Both the position numbers and the translations under genes were made by a program. The notes under the pieces were generated by a model. The model had not been told where the DNA came from, made no database searches, and was given only the letters and a program-made list of their open reading frames with translations. A stretch of DNA of 64,000 bases from Kribbibacterium absianum (GTDB taxonomy: Bacteria > Actinomycetota > Coriobacteriia > Coriobacteriales > Atopobiaceae), in assembly GCF_030067705.1 (NCBI RefSeq), contig NZ_JASJEX010000001.1, positions 124,001 through 188,000 of the forward strand, in the 5' to 3' direction. Shown here one piece after another: positions 8,925-17,601 of this stretch (within the stretch, counting starts at the first letter, position 1; the number at the start of each line of letters is the position of its first letter).

Positions 8925-9117
8925 ATTTCGGTTGGAAAACCAAAAAAACCTGACAGTGAGGCCTACCGTTTGGGCAAAGAGTGTCTTAAAATGCTCTGAA
9001 GCAGCTGGGCAACCGGTTTTCATTGGCGACCAATTGGCATACGTGGAAGCATGGGAACCGCTAACCCACAGGTGAGCAACCACATATCGAGAAACACCGC
9101 TCTGTTATGTTAGGATG

Positions 9118-9135
9118 CTATACATTCATGTAGAG
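9118..9135 (+). promoter_or_regulatory. Extended -10 promoter with an overlapping MarR-type inverted repeat
   Basis: TGCTATACAT contains an extended -10 element (TGN plus TATACA at 9119-9124) 38 bases before the marR start. CTATACAT/ATGTAGAG (9118-9125 and 9128-9135) form an inverted repeat with seven of eight bases matching and a 2-nt spacer. This suggests autoregulation by the encoded MarR protein. Confidence 0.5.
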
Positions 9136-9161
9136 CTATCCCTAAAAGGAGAGGGGGAGAG

Positions 9162-9611
9162 ATGACGACCGAACAGCTACCGGACGACGCCGGGCAGTCC
9201 ATGCGTCTCATCGTCGAGGGCACGCGCCTCCTGACCACTAGAATCCCGCTTCTCTTCGAACGGCGCACCGAGGGCATCACCTACCGTCAGTGGGAGGCCC
9301 TCAAGGTGATCCTCTCGGCCCGCACGCCCGAGATCTCGCTCTCCGACATCACGTCGTTCATGGGGTACAGCCGCCAGAACGTGAAGAAGCTCGTGGCCGG
9401 CCTCGAGAAGGCCGGCTATGTGACCCTTGAGCCGTCGCACATCGATGGTCGCGCGCTCCGGGTAGAGGCCACGCGCAAGGCCCGTTCGGCCGCGCCCGCG
9501 CTCGAGGCGGCCGAGCAGCGCATGCTCGGCGAGCTGTTCTCCGGCGTGGAGGACGAGGACCTCTCCACCGCTGGGCGCGCGATGAGCCGGATGATCTCCA
9601 ACGTGAGCTAG
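9162..9611 (+). CDS. MarR-family transcriptional regulator
   Basis: A 149-residue winged-helix protein. Residues 40-100 contain TYRQWEALKVIL, then the recognition region LSDITSFMGYSRQNVKKLVAGLEKAGYVTLEPSHIDGRALRVEAT, which fits the MarR wing. These are dimeric repressors or activators that respond to small molecules. AGGAGAGGGGGAG lies just before ATG 9162. The gene is followed by a strong terminator, so it is monocistronic. Its position upstream of the purine permease does not by itself make it the purine regulator. Confidence 0.88.
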   Translation: MTTEQLPDDAGQSMRLIVEGTRLLTTRIPLLFERRTEGITYRQWEALKVILSARTPEISLSDITSFMGYSRQNVKKLVAGLEKAGYVTLEPSHIDGRALRVEATRKARSAAPALEAAEQRMLGELFSGVEDEDLSTAGRAMSRMISNVS

Positions 9612-9636
9612 CCCTCCGGCACAGAGAGCCGAGAAG

Positions 9637-9660
9637 AGCCCCCGCCTGCGGGGGCTTTTT
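9637..9660 (+). terminator. Terminator after the marR gene
   Basis: AGCCCCCGC-CT-GCGGGGGCT is a perfect 9-bp stem with a 2-nt loop followed by TTTT. Confidence 0.9.
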
Positions 9661-9673
9661 GCTGCCAAGTGAG

Positions 9674-9688
9674 CAAACAAAAAGTCTG
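9674..9688 (+). promoter_or_regulatory. Candidate purine-regulon operator, site 1
   Basis: CAAAC-AAAAA-GTCTG: inverted repeat with a 5-nt spacer and one mismatch, containing the shared core ACAAAAAGT. It lies directly behind the marR terminator and 455 bases before the purine permease start, so it would act only if a promoter lies far upstream. Confidence 0.45.
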
Positions 9689-9972
9689 GTTCCTGGGCGC
9701 GGAACGACAAGCCCCGCAGTGCGGCGCTCTGCCCGTGTGCCTCTTCCGGCGAACGGTGTCGAGGCATCGTCAAGCGGAGCACCGCCAGATTACGGCGTGC
9801 GTCGTATACAAGGAAACATGCAGGTATAAAGACGGACAATTCCTGTATTCAGCACAAATGCCATAACTAAACGCTTAAGGAAAACTGAGATACCGCTGAG
9901 CCCCTCATTTTCGACCGGTTGGCCGGGTCGGCGCAAAAGAGCGGAGGTCTTTGGAATACAACCCCTGTCAAG

Positions 9973-9991
9973 AACAAACGATTTGTTTGTT
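9973..9991 (+). promoter_or_regulatory. Perfect 7-5-7 inverted repeat upstream of the purine permease
   Basis: AACAAAC-GATTT-GTTTGTT, 152 bases before the permease ATG. The half-site CAAAC and the 5-nt spacer are the same as in the site before ygeX (36258-36274), although the spacer sequence differs. It is probably a regulator binding site. Confidence 0.55.
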
Positions 9992-10143
9992 TCTTTCAAC
10001 TCCATTTCGATCTCTGTCATGAGTCCCAAAGGAGGTGGCACCGGCCGGAAGGCCCATCGGTCACGACGCGCCCGCGGCGCGCCAGCAGACAGGACGGGCC
10101 AGCAGAGACGAAAGACCGTCAAGCATCAGTGTTAGGAAGCGCC

Positions 10144-11526
10144 ATGGAAGAGAAACTGGACAAGTTCTTCCACCTCACCGAGCGTGGAACCACCGTCAAG
10201 ACCGAATGTCTCGCCGCCCTCACCACCTTCGTCACGGTGGCCTACGTCCTTGCGGTGAACCCGTCCGTCCTTGCCGACACCGGCATGGACCAAGGCGCGC
10301 TGTTCACGGCCACGTGCCTCGTCTGCATCATCGGCACGCTGCTGATGGGCTTCATCACCAACTTCCCGTTCTTCCTCGTGCCGTCGATGGGCCTGAACGC
10401 GTACTTCGCGTACACCATCGTCATCGGCATGGGCTACACGTGGCAGATGGCCCTGGCCGCGGTCGTGGTCGAAGGCGTCGTGTTCGCCGTCATCTCCCTC
10501 ACCAAGCTGCGCGACCTGCTCGCCGACGCCATCCCGCTGGCCCTCAAGAAGGCCATCACCGCAGGCATCGGCCTCTTCATCACGATCATCGGTCTCAAGG
10601 GCTCCGGCCTCTTGCAGCCCAACGAGAGCACCTACGTCTCGATGATCTCCTTCAACGGCACCGTGCAGAGCGGCACCTTCTCCACGATGGGCATCTGCGC
10701 GCTCCTCGCCCTCGTCGGCATCATCGTGACCGCCATCCTCATGGCCAAGAACGTCAAGGGCAACATCCTGATCGGCATCCTCGTCACCTGGGTGCTCGGC
10801 ATGCTCTGTGAGGCCACGGGCATCTACGTCCCGAACCCCGAGCTTGGGTACTACACGCTGTTCCCGGACTTCTCCAACGGGGTCGCCATCCCGTCCATGG
10901 CTCCCATCGCCTTCGCTGCCGACTTCTCCGACTGGGCCACGGTGGGCTTCGTCGCGGTCGTCATCGCCATCCTGTTCGCCTCCATCTTCGACACCCTCGG
11001 CACCCTGATCGGCACCGCCACCAAGGCCGGCCTCGCCGACAAGGAGGGCAACATCCCGGGCATCGGCGGCGGCCTGCTCGCCGAAGCCATCACCACCGTC
11101 ATCGCCGGCTTCCTCGGCTGCAGTCCCACCTGTGTCGCCGTCGAGTCCAACGCCGGCGTCGCCGAGGGCGGCCGCACCGGCCTGACCGCCGTCTTTGGCG
11201 CCGTGTTCTTCTTCATCGCGCTCTTCCTGAGCCCGATCTTCCTCGCCATCCCGTCCTTCGCGACCGCTCCCGCGCTCGTCATCGTCGGCTTCCTGATGAT
11301 CGGCGCCTGCTGTGCGATCAACTGGGACGACCCGTGCGAGGGCGTGCCCGCGTTCGTGACCCTCGTCGCCATGCCGTTCTTCTACAGCATCGCCGAGGGC
11401 GTCTTCCTGGGCGTCATCTCCTACACCCTCATCAACGCGTTCGCCGGCGGCGAGAAGGCCAAGAGCATCAGCCCGCTCCTTTGGGTGCTCTGCGTGCTCT
11501 TCATCATCAAGTACTTCTTCATCTAA
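10144..11526 (+). CDS. NCS2-family (AzgA/PbuG-type) purine permease
   Basis: A 460-residue inner-membrane proton symporter of the adenine/guanine/hypoxanthine branch. It starts FFHLTERGTTVKTECLAALTTFVTVAYVLAVNP, which is typical of AzgA/PbuG proteins, and has about 12-14 hydrophobic segments plus the motifs PSMGLNAYFAY and LGCSPTCVAVESNAGVAEGGRTGLT. I chose ATG 10144 with AGGAA five bases upstream; the frame is open further 5' but that extension is not family sequence. Guanine deaminase follows 121 bases later, so imported guanine can be deaminated directly. Confidence 0.92.
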   Translation: MEEKLDKFFHLTERGTTVKTECLAALTTFVTVAYVLAVNPSVLADTGMDQGALFTATCLVCIIGTLLMGFITNFPFFLVPSMGLNAYFAYTIVIGMGYTWQMALAAVVVEGVVFAVISLTKLRDLLADAIPLALKKAITAGIGLFITIIGLKGSGLLQPNESTYVSMISFNGTVQSGTFSTMGICALLALVGIIVTAILMAKNVKGNILIGILVTWVLGMLCEATGIYVPNPELGYYTLFPDFSNGVAIPSMAPIAFAADFSDWATVGFVAVVIAILFASIFDTLGTLIGTATKAGLADKEGNIPGIGGGLLAEAITTVIAGFLGCSPTCVAVESNAGVAEGGRTGLTAVFGAVFFFIALFLSPIFLAIPSFATAPALVIVGFLMIGACCAINWDDPCEGVPAFVTLVAMPFFYSIAEGVFLGVISYTLINAFAGGEKAKSISPLLWVLCVLFIIKYFFI

Positions 11527-11647
11527 CGGCTTCCGGGATCAATGACTCGGGTTCCCCGGCCCCGGGCCCGTCAAGGATCGGGGTCGGGGGACGTCCCAGA
11601 CCAGGACAACTCTCGCGCTCAATGTCACACAGAAAGGCGCATCAGCA

Positions 11648-12925
11648 ATGAGTGACAAGACCTTCGCCATCAAGGGCAACATCATTTGGAGCAAGGATCC
11701 CCAGACCCTCAACATCGTCGACGACGGCTACCTGGTGGTTCAGGACGGCATCTCGCAGGGCGTCTTCGAAGAGCTGCCCGAGCAGTTCGCCGACGTCGAG
11801 GTCAAGGACTACTCCGGCAAGCTTGTGATGCCAGGAATGACCGACCTTCACCTGCATGCGCCCCAGTACGCCTTCCGCGGGGTGGGCGGCGACATGGAGC
11901 TGCTCGACTGGCTCAACACCTACACGTTCCCCGAGGAGTCCAAGTACGCGGACCTCGAGTACGCGGACAAGGCCTACACCATCTTCGCCGACGACCTGAA
12001 GGACAGCCCGACCACCCGCGCCGTCGTGTTCGGCACGCTCCATGTGCCCGCCACCGAGCTCTTGATGGACAAGCTCGAGGAGACCGGCCTCAAGACCATG
12101 GTGGGCAAGGTCAACATGGACCGCAACAACAACCCGGAGCTCGACGAGTCCACCGAGGAGTCCATGGCGGCCACGAAGCAGTGGCTCGCCGACGTCAAGG
12201 AGAAGGGCTACAAGAACACGCAGCCCATCCTGACGCCGCGGTTCACGCCCAGCTGCACGGACGAGCTGATGGCGTGGATCGGCGACCTCAAGGAGCAGGA
12301 GGACCTGCCGCTGCAAAGCCACCTCTCCGAGAACCGCACCGAGGGCGCATGGGTCAAGGAGCTCGCCCCGTGGGCGCCCACCTACGGCGACACCTACAAG
12401 CACTTCAAGCAGCTGGACGGCAAGCCGGCCATCATGGCCCACTGCGTGTGGTGCCCGCCCGAGGAGGTCGAGATCCTCAAGGAGACCGGCACGTACGTGG
12501 CCCACTGCCCCAACTCCAACGCGTACCTCTCGAGCGGCATCGCCCCTATCCGCCACTATCTGGACGAGGGCATCAACGTGGGCCTCGGCACTGACATCGC
12601 CGGCGGGCCCGAGCTCAATATGTTCACGGTGATCGAAGAGGCGCTCAACGATTCCAAGCTGCGCTGGGTCTACGTGGACGAGAGCCTCAAGCCGCTCTCG
12701 CTGCCCGAGGGCTTCTATCTGGCCACCGTGGGCGGCGGTTCCTACTTTGGCAAGGTGGGCTCGTTTGACCCGGGCTACGAGGCCGACGTGCTCGTGCTGG
12801 ACGACTCCGACATCAAGACGCCCATCGACTACGGGACCGAGCAGCGCATCGAGCGCTACGTGTACAACGCGCAGGACGGTGGCAAGGTCGAGGCCAAGTT
12901 CGTCGCCGGCGAGCAGATCTTCTAA
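11648..12925 (+). CDS. guaD: Guanine deaminase
   Basis: A 425-residue amidohydrolase converting guanine to xanthine and ammonia in the cytoplasm. Metal and substrate motifs in order: PGMTDLHLHAPQYAFRG (about residues 62-78), PRFTPSC (about 197), QSHLSEN (about 223), AHCVW (about 262), HCPNSNAYLSSG (about 284) and GLGTDIAGG (about 312). These match bacterial guanine deaminases rather than the SsnA protein encoded at 16183. The product feeds the xanthine dehydrogenases downstream. RBS AAAGG near 11632 with a longish spacer. Confidence 0.9.
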   Translation: MSDKTFAIKGNIIWSKDPQTLNIVDDGYLVVQDGISQGVFEELPEQFADVEVKDYSGKLVMPGMTDLHLHAPQYAFRGVGGDMELLDWLNTYTFPEESKYADLEYADKAYTIFADDLKDSPTTRAVVFGTLHVPATELLMDKLEETGLKTMVGKVNMDRNNNPELDESTEESMAATKQWLADVKEKGYKNTQPILTPRFTPSCTDELMAWIGDLKEQEDLPLQSHLSENRTEGAWVKELAPWAPTYGDTYKHFKQLDGKPAIMAHCVWCPPEEVEILKETGTYVAHCPNSNAYLSSGIAPIRHYLDEGINVGLGTDIAGGPELNMFTVIEEALNDSKLRWVYVDESLKPLSLPEGFYLATVGGGSYFGKVGSFDPGYEADVLVLDDSDIKTPIDYGTEQRIERYVYNAQDGGKVEAKFVAGEQIF

Positions 12926-12995
12926 CTGCCCGCGAGGCAGCGTCGCCGAGCGTCTCTCGGGAGGGGTGGCTTGACGGCCCTCCCGTCACGCGAGA

Positions 12996-13021
12996 GCCGG
13001 GTCCCTCGGGGCCCGGCTTTT
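12996..13021 (+). terminator. Terminator after guaD
   Basis: GCCGGG(T)CCC pairs with GGGCCCGGC (one bulged T, 3-nt loop), followed by TTTT. Confidence 0.75.
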
Positions 13022-13096
13022 CGCGACGCAGGCGTCGCGCGCCCGCTGCGGTGGGACACTGGTGCCGTACCCGTTCGTCCCTCCAAGGAGGAGACC

Positions 13097-14368
13097 ATGA
13101 CAGATGTCGTCGCCCTGACCCAGCAGCTCGTTCGTATCGACAGCTCCGACCCCGGAGCCTACGAGGGCGAGATCGGGGCCTGGCTGCACGGGTGGCTCAA
13201 AGAGGCCATCGAGCGTCAGGGGCTCGGCGATGTGGCGACGCTGCGGACCCTCGAGGCGCTCCCCGGGCGCCGCTGCCTGATGGCCACGATCCCCGGCCGT
13301 GCCCAGGACGCGCTCGCGCTCGTGTGCCATCAGGACACGGTGACGCTCGGGGACGGCTGGAGCGAGGGCGTGGACCCTGTGGGCGGCGACGTGCGCGACG
13401 GTCAGCTCTGGGGTCGCGGCGCCTGCGACATGAAGGGCGGCATGGCCTGTGCGTTGCTCGCCTTCAAGGACGCGCTGGCCGAGACCGGCCGTCGGCGGTG
13501 GGAGGCGACGGCCCACGGTGCCTGCGCCTGTGGGCGCGACGAACAGGAACTTGCCGGTGAGGCTGCGTTCGAAGGAGCCGAGCCGTGGCTCCCCGAGCGC
13601 CCGCTCAAGCTGATCCTCACCGTGGACGAGGAGGACTTCATGCGCGGCATCGAGGCCGCGATCGACGCCGGCTGGGTGGGGGAGCGCGACTGGCTGCTGG
13701 ACACCGAGCCCACCGACGGCAAGGTGCGCGTGGCCCATAAGGGACGCCTGTGGTTCGAGTTCCATGCCGAGGGTGTCACGGCCCACGCGAGCACTCCCTG
13801 GCGTGGCGCGGACGCCGTGGCCGCGATGGCTCAGGCCATCGTGAGCCTGCGCACGTCGGTGCTGGCATTGCCCGAGCACCACGAGTTGGGGCGCACCACG
13901 ATCACCTTTGGACAGATCGAGGGGGGCTACCGCCCGTACGTGGTGCCCGACCAGTGCCGCTGCTGGGTGGACGTGCGGCATGTGCCACCGGCATCGTCCC
14001 AGCTGCTGAAAGGCCTTGCCGACGAGGCCTGCCGGACCGCGATGGAGGCCGTTCCTGGCACCGACGTGACCTACACGGTGACCGGCGACCGGCCGCCCGT
14101 GGAGCGCGACCCGGAGAGCGGGCTGGTCTCGGCCTTGGAGCGCGCCGCGGAGCAGGTGACCGGGGCGGCCGCGCCCATCGACGTGTTCACCGGCTACACG
14201 GACACGGCGGTGTGTGCGGGCCTCAACGGGAACCGCGAGATAGCCAGTTACGGCCCAGGCTCGCTGGAGGTGGCGCACAAGCCGGACGAGCACGTGCCGG
14301 TGCAGGACCTGCAGCGAGTGGCGGCGGTGTTCAAGCGCCTGGTGCTGGACGTCTGCTTCGATCAGTAG
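13097..14368 (+). CDS. M20-family zinc amidohydrolase/peptidase (ArgE/DapE/CPG2 type)
   Basis: A 423-residue protein with the M20 metal-binding pattern: CHQDTVTLGDGW (His-x-Asp near residue 76), GRGACDMKGGMA (bridging Asp near 111) and TVDEEDF (acidic pair near 176). The M20 dimerisation domain follows (HASTPWRGADAVAAM). The substrate is unknown; N-acyl or N-carbamoyl amino acids are common for the family, so a role on a ring-opening product is possible but unproven. ATG 13097 is preceded by AAGGAGGAG. An acetyltransferase gene follows 66 bases later. A His/Cys-rich insertion (HGACACGRDEQE, about residues 142-153) is unusual. Confidence 0.82.
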   Translation: MTDVVALTQQLVRIDSSDPGAYEGEIGAWLHGWLKEAIERQGLGDVATLRTLEALPGRRCLMATIPGRAQDALALVCHQDTVTLGDGWSEGVDPVGGDVRDGQLWGRGACDMKGGMACALLAFKDALAETGRRRWEATAHGACACGRDEQELAGEAAFEGAEPWLPERPLKLILTVDEEDFMRGIEAAIDAGWVGERDWLLDTEPTDGKVRVAHKGRLWFEFHAEGVTAHASTPWRGADAVAAMAQAIVSLRTSVLALPEHHELGRTTITFGQIEGGYRPYVVPDQCRCWVDVRHVPPASSQLLKGLADEACRTAMEAVPGTDVTYTVTGDRPPVERDPESGLVSALERAAEQVTGAAAPIDVFTGYTDTAVCAGLNGNREIASYGPGSLEVAHKPDEHVPVQDLQRVAAVFKRLVLDVCFDQ

Positions 14369-14434
14369 CGGGAGCGGGGGCGCCGGTCCCTGCTGCGCGC
14401 ACCGTGCCCCATAGGGGGCAGCGAAGGAGGATTC

Positions 14435-15010
14435 ATGGACATTCGAGAGTTCCGCGACTTGGTGACGAGCGGCCGACCGATCGAGCCGGGCACCCCGGCT
14501 CAGGCCTTCATGCGCGCGGTGTGCCAAGAGACCACGCGACTGGCCATCGAGCTCAACACCGTTTACCACACGCCCGACGAGGTGCGCCGGATCTTCTCCC
14601 AGATCATCGGCGAGCCGGTGGACGACAGCTTCCTGCTCTTCCCGCCGTTCAACGTGGACTTTGGCCGGGACACCCATGTGGGCGCGGGCGTGCTGGTCAA
14701 CTCCGGCTGCTTCTTCCAAGACCAGGGCGGCATCACGTTGGAGGACGGCGTGCTCATCGGGCAGCGCGTCACCATCGCCACGGTCAACCACCCTATGAAC
14801 GCGCAGCAACGCGCCAATCTGTTGCCCAAGCCGGTGCGCATCTGCAAGAACGCGTGGATCGGCTCGTGCGCCACCATCTGTCCAGGAGTCACGGTGGGCG
14901 AGGGCGCGGTGGTGGCGGCCGGCGCCGTGGTGCCCAAGGACGTGCCGCCCCTGACGGTGGTCGGCGGAGTGCCGGCGAAGACGGTCCGGCAGATTCAGCC
15001 GGGGGAGTAG
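14435..15010 (+). CDS. Maltose/galactoside-type O-acetyltransferase (left-handed beta helix)
   Basis: A 191-residue acetyl-CoA-dependent O-acetyltransferase of the LacA/Maa/NodL group. Hexapeptide repeats run from about residue 70 to 180; the catalytic-His segment TIATVNHPM lies near 113, and GSCATICPGVTVGEGAVVAAGAVV and the closing VVGGVPAKTVRQI are typical. GAAGGAGG lies ahead of ATG 14435. The natural acceptor is uncertain. Nothing links it functionally to purine breakdown except position. Confidence 0.87.
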   Translation: MDIREFRDLVTSGRPIEPGTPAQAFMRAVCQETTRLAIELNTVYHTPDEVRRIFSQIIGEPVDDSFLLFPPFNVDFGRDTHVGAGVLVNSGCFFQDQGGITLEDGVLIGQRVTIATVNHPMNAQQRANLLPKPVRICKNAWIGSCATICPGVTVGEGAVVAAGAVVPKDVPPLTVVGGVPAKTVRQIQPGE

Positions 15011-15029
15011 GGAGCACGGTTCGGGTCAC

Positions 15030-15085
15030 GGCCGGCTCGGGGTCGATCGCGCTGCATCCCTTCTGCGGTCGGCTCCGAGCCGGCC
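15030..15085. terminator. Large inverted repeat between convergent genes (probable bidirectional terminator)
   Basis: GGCCGGCTCGG (15030-15040) pairs perfectly with CCGAGCCGGCC (15075-15085) between the acetyltransferase gene (+) and the regulator gene (-). There is no clear T-tract on the plus strand. Confidence 0.55.
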
Positions 15086-15086
15086 G

Positions 15087-15728
15087 CTATGCCGTCCCCT
15101 TCTTTGCCTCATCTATATATGAGTACAGGGTGTACTTGGAGATGCCAAAGAACTCGCACACCTTGGGCCCGCTCTTGGTGACGAGGAACGCGCCGCTCTC
15201 GTTCAGGAACCCGATCGCCTTGACCTTGTCCTCCCGGGTCATGAACGCGACCGGCTTGCCCACGAGCCGCACCGACTGCTCGATCAGGTTGTCGAGCAGG
15301 TCGCTCACCGAGTTGGGGATCTCCACGGGCTTCTCGCCGCCCTGGTGGTCCGTGATCGAGGCGATGGTCTCGGACGCGGCCAGCAGCAGCGTGATGTCGA
15401 AGTTGATGCCGAACACGGCCACCGGCAGCCCGTTCTCGTCCCGGTAGAAGATCGTCGTGGACTTGAGGGTGCGGCCGTCCTCCGTGCGCGTGAGGTACGC
15501 GAGCCGGTCCTGGAGCTCCGGTGTGTCGTGCTGGAGCGCCTTGAGCACCACCTCGGAGGGCCCGTCGCTCACGGAGCGGCCGGTCACGTGGCCGTTCTCG
15601 AGGGTCACGATGGTGCTCTCATGCTCGGCGGCCGTGAGGTCGTGGACCACCACCTCGCAGTTGCTGCCGAACTCCGCGGCGACGCCCGCTGCGAGGTGCT
15701 TGAGGAAGTCCAGGTGCCGCTGTTCCAT
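15087..15728 (-). CDS. DauR/YheO-type transcriptional regulator (PAS plus HTH)
   Basis: A regulator of about 213 residues. The N-terminal half is a YheO-like PAS domain (HLAAGVAAEFGSNCEVVVHDL, then FYRDENGLPVAVFGINFDIT) and the C-terminal part is the HTH_22 type (FLNESGAFLVTKSGPKVCEFFGISKYTLYSYIDEAKK). Such proteins, like DauR, sense small metabolites. I prefer ATG 15728 with AGAGGCGG upstream; a GTG at 15755 adds nine residues. It is transcribed away from ssnA across a 427-base shared upstream region that contains operator-like repeats, which makes it the best local candidate to control the purine genes. No ligand can be named from sequence. Confidence 0.87.
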   Translation of the reverse strand: MEQRHLDFLKHLAAGVAAEFGSNCEVVVHDLTAAEHESTIVTLENGHVTGRSVSDGPSEVVLKALQHDTPELQDRLAYLTRTEDGRTLKSTTIFYRDENGLPVAVFGINFDITLLLAASETIASITDHQGGEKPVEIPNSVSDLLDNLIEQSVRLVGKPVAFMTREDKVKAIGFLNESGAFLVTKSGPKVCEFFGISKYTLYSYIDEAKKGTA

Positions 15729-15800
15729 CGTCAACCGCCTCTGTTCCACGGGCACTGCCCGTGCTCCGTCATTTGTTTGGCAACCATACTATCGAAGAGC

Positions 15801-15815
15801 GAAACAAAAGGTTTT
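15801..15815 (-). promoter_or_regulatory. Candidate operator in front of the PAS/HTH regulator gene
   Basis: GAAAC-AAAAG-GTTTT: AAAC/GTTT arms with the same 5-nt A-rich spacer as the ygeX site. It lies 73 bases upstream of the regulator start and would allow autoregulation. Confidence 0.45.
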
Positions 15816-16007
15816 TTGAAAAACAAACCGTTTGGCGAACGGAGTGATACCGTCGGCCGGGCGGCGGCTGGCCTTTCAGGGCGCGCTTGGACATCGTGTA
15901 CCAGGCGTGCGACCTCAGATTGGACAGCTGGGGCTCCGCTCACACCTCAAAACGACCGGCCACCGATCGGGAGAGGGGAGCCGGCCGTTCCTATAGCATG
16001 ATTGGTA

Positions 16008-16022
16008 CTGACAAAAAGTCAG
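16008..16022 (+). promoter_or_regulatory. Candidate purine-regulon operator before ssnA
   Basis: CTGAC-AAAAA-GTCAG is a perfect 5-5-5 inverted repeat containing the ACAAAAAGT core, 10 bases downstream of a TATAGC -10-like element (15992-15997). The preceding TTCCTAT sequence and the roughly 23-base distance to the core are the same as in front of ygeX. Confidence 0.6.
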
Positions 16023-16182
16023 GTTCGCATCCTGAGTGTCTAGGAAACCGGTGGCGTTTCGGCGTCCAGGCGCCGTAGTCCGCGAGAGCGGGCACCTGGC
16101 CGGGAGGGCATGAGAGGGCCCTGCGGTTCCCGGGTCTGACAACCGGTCGTAGCTGATCTGCGACGCTATGTGAGGAGGAGCA

Positions 16183-17538
16183 ATGCTTGTCGTAGCAAAC
16201 GGTCGCCTGATCACGCGCGACCCCGAGAACCCCTACATCGAGGACGGCGCGGTCGCCATCGAGGGCACCCAGGTGGCTGCGGTGGGCACCCGCGAGGAGA
16301 TCCTCGCCGCCTATCCCGACGCGGAGCTCGTGGACGCGCACAACGGCATCATCATGCCGGGCCTCGTCAACGTCCACACGCACATCTACTCCGGTCTCGC
16401 CCGCGGCCTCGCCATCAAGGGCTGCGACCCCCACAACTTCCTCGACAACCTCGAGATGCAGTGGTGGAACATCGACCGTCACCTCACGTTGGACGGCACC
16501 CGCGCCTGCGCCTGGGCCACCATCGTGGAGTCCATCCGCAACGGCGTGTCCACCATCTTCGACCACCACGCGAGCTATTGTGAGATCCCAGGCTCGCTGT
16601 TCGCGATCAAGGACGTGTGCCAGGAGGCCGGCATCCGCGCCTGCCTGTGCTACGAGGTCTCCGACCGTGACGGCCAGGAGAAGTGCGACCAGGGCATCCA
16701 GGAGAACGCGGACTTCGCCAACTGGGTGGCCGAGCAGTCGCCCGAGGACCGGTCCATGATCGCCGCGATGTTCGGCGGCCATGCCACTTTCACGCTCTCC
16801 GACGAGACCATGGACAAGATGCGCGAGGCCAACACGCAGGGCGTGGGCTACCACATCCATGTGGCCGAGGGCATGAACGACGTGTACGACTCCATCGAGA
16901 ACCAGGCGGGCATCCGTCCGGTGGAGCGCCTGCTCAACCACGGCCTCCTCGGCCCCAAGACCATGCTCGGCCACTGCATCCACGTGTCCCCGGCCGAGAT
17001 GGACATCCTCGCCGAGACGGGCACGATGGTGGAGAACAACCCGGCGTCCAACATGAACAACGCCGTGGGCTGCGCCCCGGTGCTCGAGTTCTTCCGTCGC
17101 GGCCTCTTGGTGGGCCTCGGCACCGACGCCTACACACACGACATGATCGAGTCCCTCAAGGACTTCATCATCATCCAGCGCCACAACGCGGCGATGCCCA
17201 ACGTGGGCTGGGTCGAGGACATGACGATGCTCTTCAAGAACAACCCGATCATCGCCGAGAAGAGCTTCCCGGGCACGAGGCTCGGCATGATCGCCCCGGG
17301 GGCCACGGCGGACGTCGTCACCTTCGACTACAACTTCTTCACGCCCTTCTCGGACGAGAACGTCGACGGCCACATCCTCTTCGGCCTCGAGGGCCGCGAC
17401 TGCCGGAACAACATCATCAACGGCCAGCTGGTCTACAAGGACCGCGAGTTCACGACCTTCGACCTGCCCGAGGTCACCGAGTTCATGCTCCAGGAGTCCA
17501 AGAAGCTCTGGGGCGACCTCAACGACCGCGAGTACTAG
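16183..17538 (+). CDS. ssnA: SsnA-type amidohydrolase of the purine/urate degradation cluster
   Basis: A 451-residue metal-dependent amidohydrolase of the chlorohydrolase/guanine-deaminase-like superfamily. Motifs: PGLVNVHTHIYSGLARG (metal His pair near residues 65-67), GYHIHVAEG (near 226), LGHCIHVSPAEMDIL (near 263), NNPASNMNNAVG (near 285) and GLGTDAYTHDM (near 311). It is longer and different in detail from the guanine deaminase at 11648 and matches SsnA, the conserved partner of YgfK, YgeX, YgeY and YgeW. Its exact substrate is not settled. ATG 16183 is preceded by GAGGAGGAG; ygfK follows 63 bases later. Confidence 0.9.
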   Translation: MLVVANGRLITRDPENPYIEDGAVAIEGTQVAAVGTREEILAAYPDAELVDAHNGIIMPGLVNVHTHIYSGLARGLAIKGCDPHNFLDNLEMQWWNIDRHLTLDGTRACAWATIVESIRNGVSTIFDHHASYCEIPGSLFAIKDVCQEAGIRACLCYEVSDRDGQEKCDQGIQENADFANWVAEQSPEDRSMIAAMFGGHATFTLSDETMDKMREANTQGVGYHIHVAEGMNDVYDSIENQAGIRPVERLLNHGLLGPKTMLGHCIHVSPAEMDILAETGTMVENNPASNMNNAVGCAPVLEFFRRGLLVGLGTDAYTHDMIESLKDFIIIQRHNAAMPNVGWVEDMTMLFKNNPIIAEKSFPGTRLGMIAPGATADVVTFDYNFFTPFSDENVDGHILFGLEGRDCRNNIINGQLVYKDREFTTFDLPEVTEFMLQESKKLWGDLNDREY

Positions 17539-17601
17539 ACCGGGACACCGTAAGGGCCTGCCGTGTGGAGGCGGCTGGCCTGGACCTTTTGAGAGGACAC
17601 C

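Larger units (their letters stand above)
9661..10143. other. Long intergenic leader before the purine permease
   Basis: Almost 500 bases, AT-rich compared with the surrounding genes. It holds one copy of the ACAAAAAGT motif (9674-9688) and a perfect 7-5-7 inverted repeat (9973-9991). I compared it by eye with the purine riboswitch core and found no match. The short ORFs here have no family resemblance. The purine permease RBS (AGGAA at 10134-10138) is at its end. Confidence 0.55.
15756..16182. promoter_or_regulatory. Divergent control region between the PAS/HTH regulator gene and ssnA
   Basis: AT-rich for this genome. It contains GAAAC-AAAAG-GTTTT (15801-15815), CAAAC-C-GTTTG (15824-15834) and CTGAC-AAAAA-GTCAG (16008-16022), plus a -10-like TATAGC at 15992-15997. 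No coding sequence in it is convincing. Confidence 0.6.

Noticed and set aside
9661-10143. Purine riboswitch before the permease
   Set aside because: The conserved loop and junction bases of the purine aptamer could not be found by eye; the repeats present look like protein-binding palindromes.
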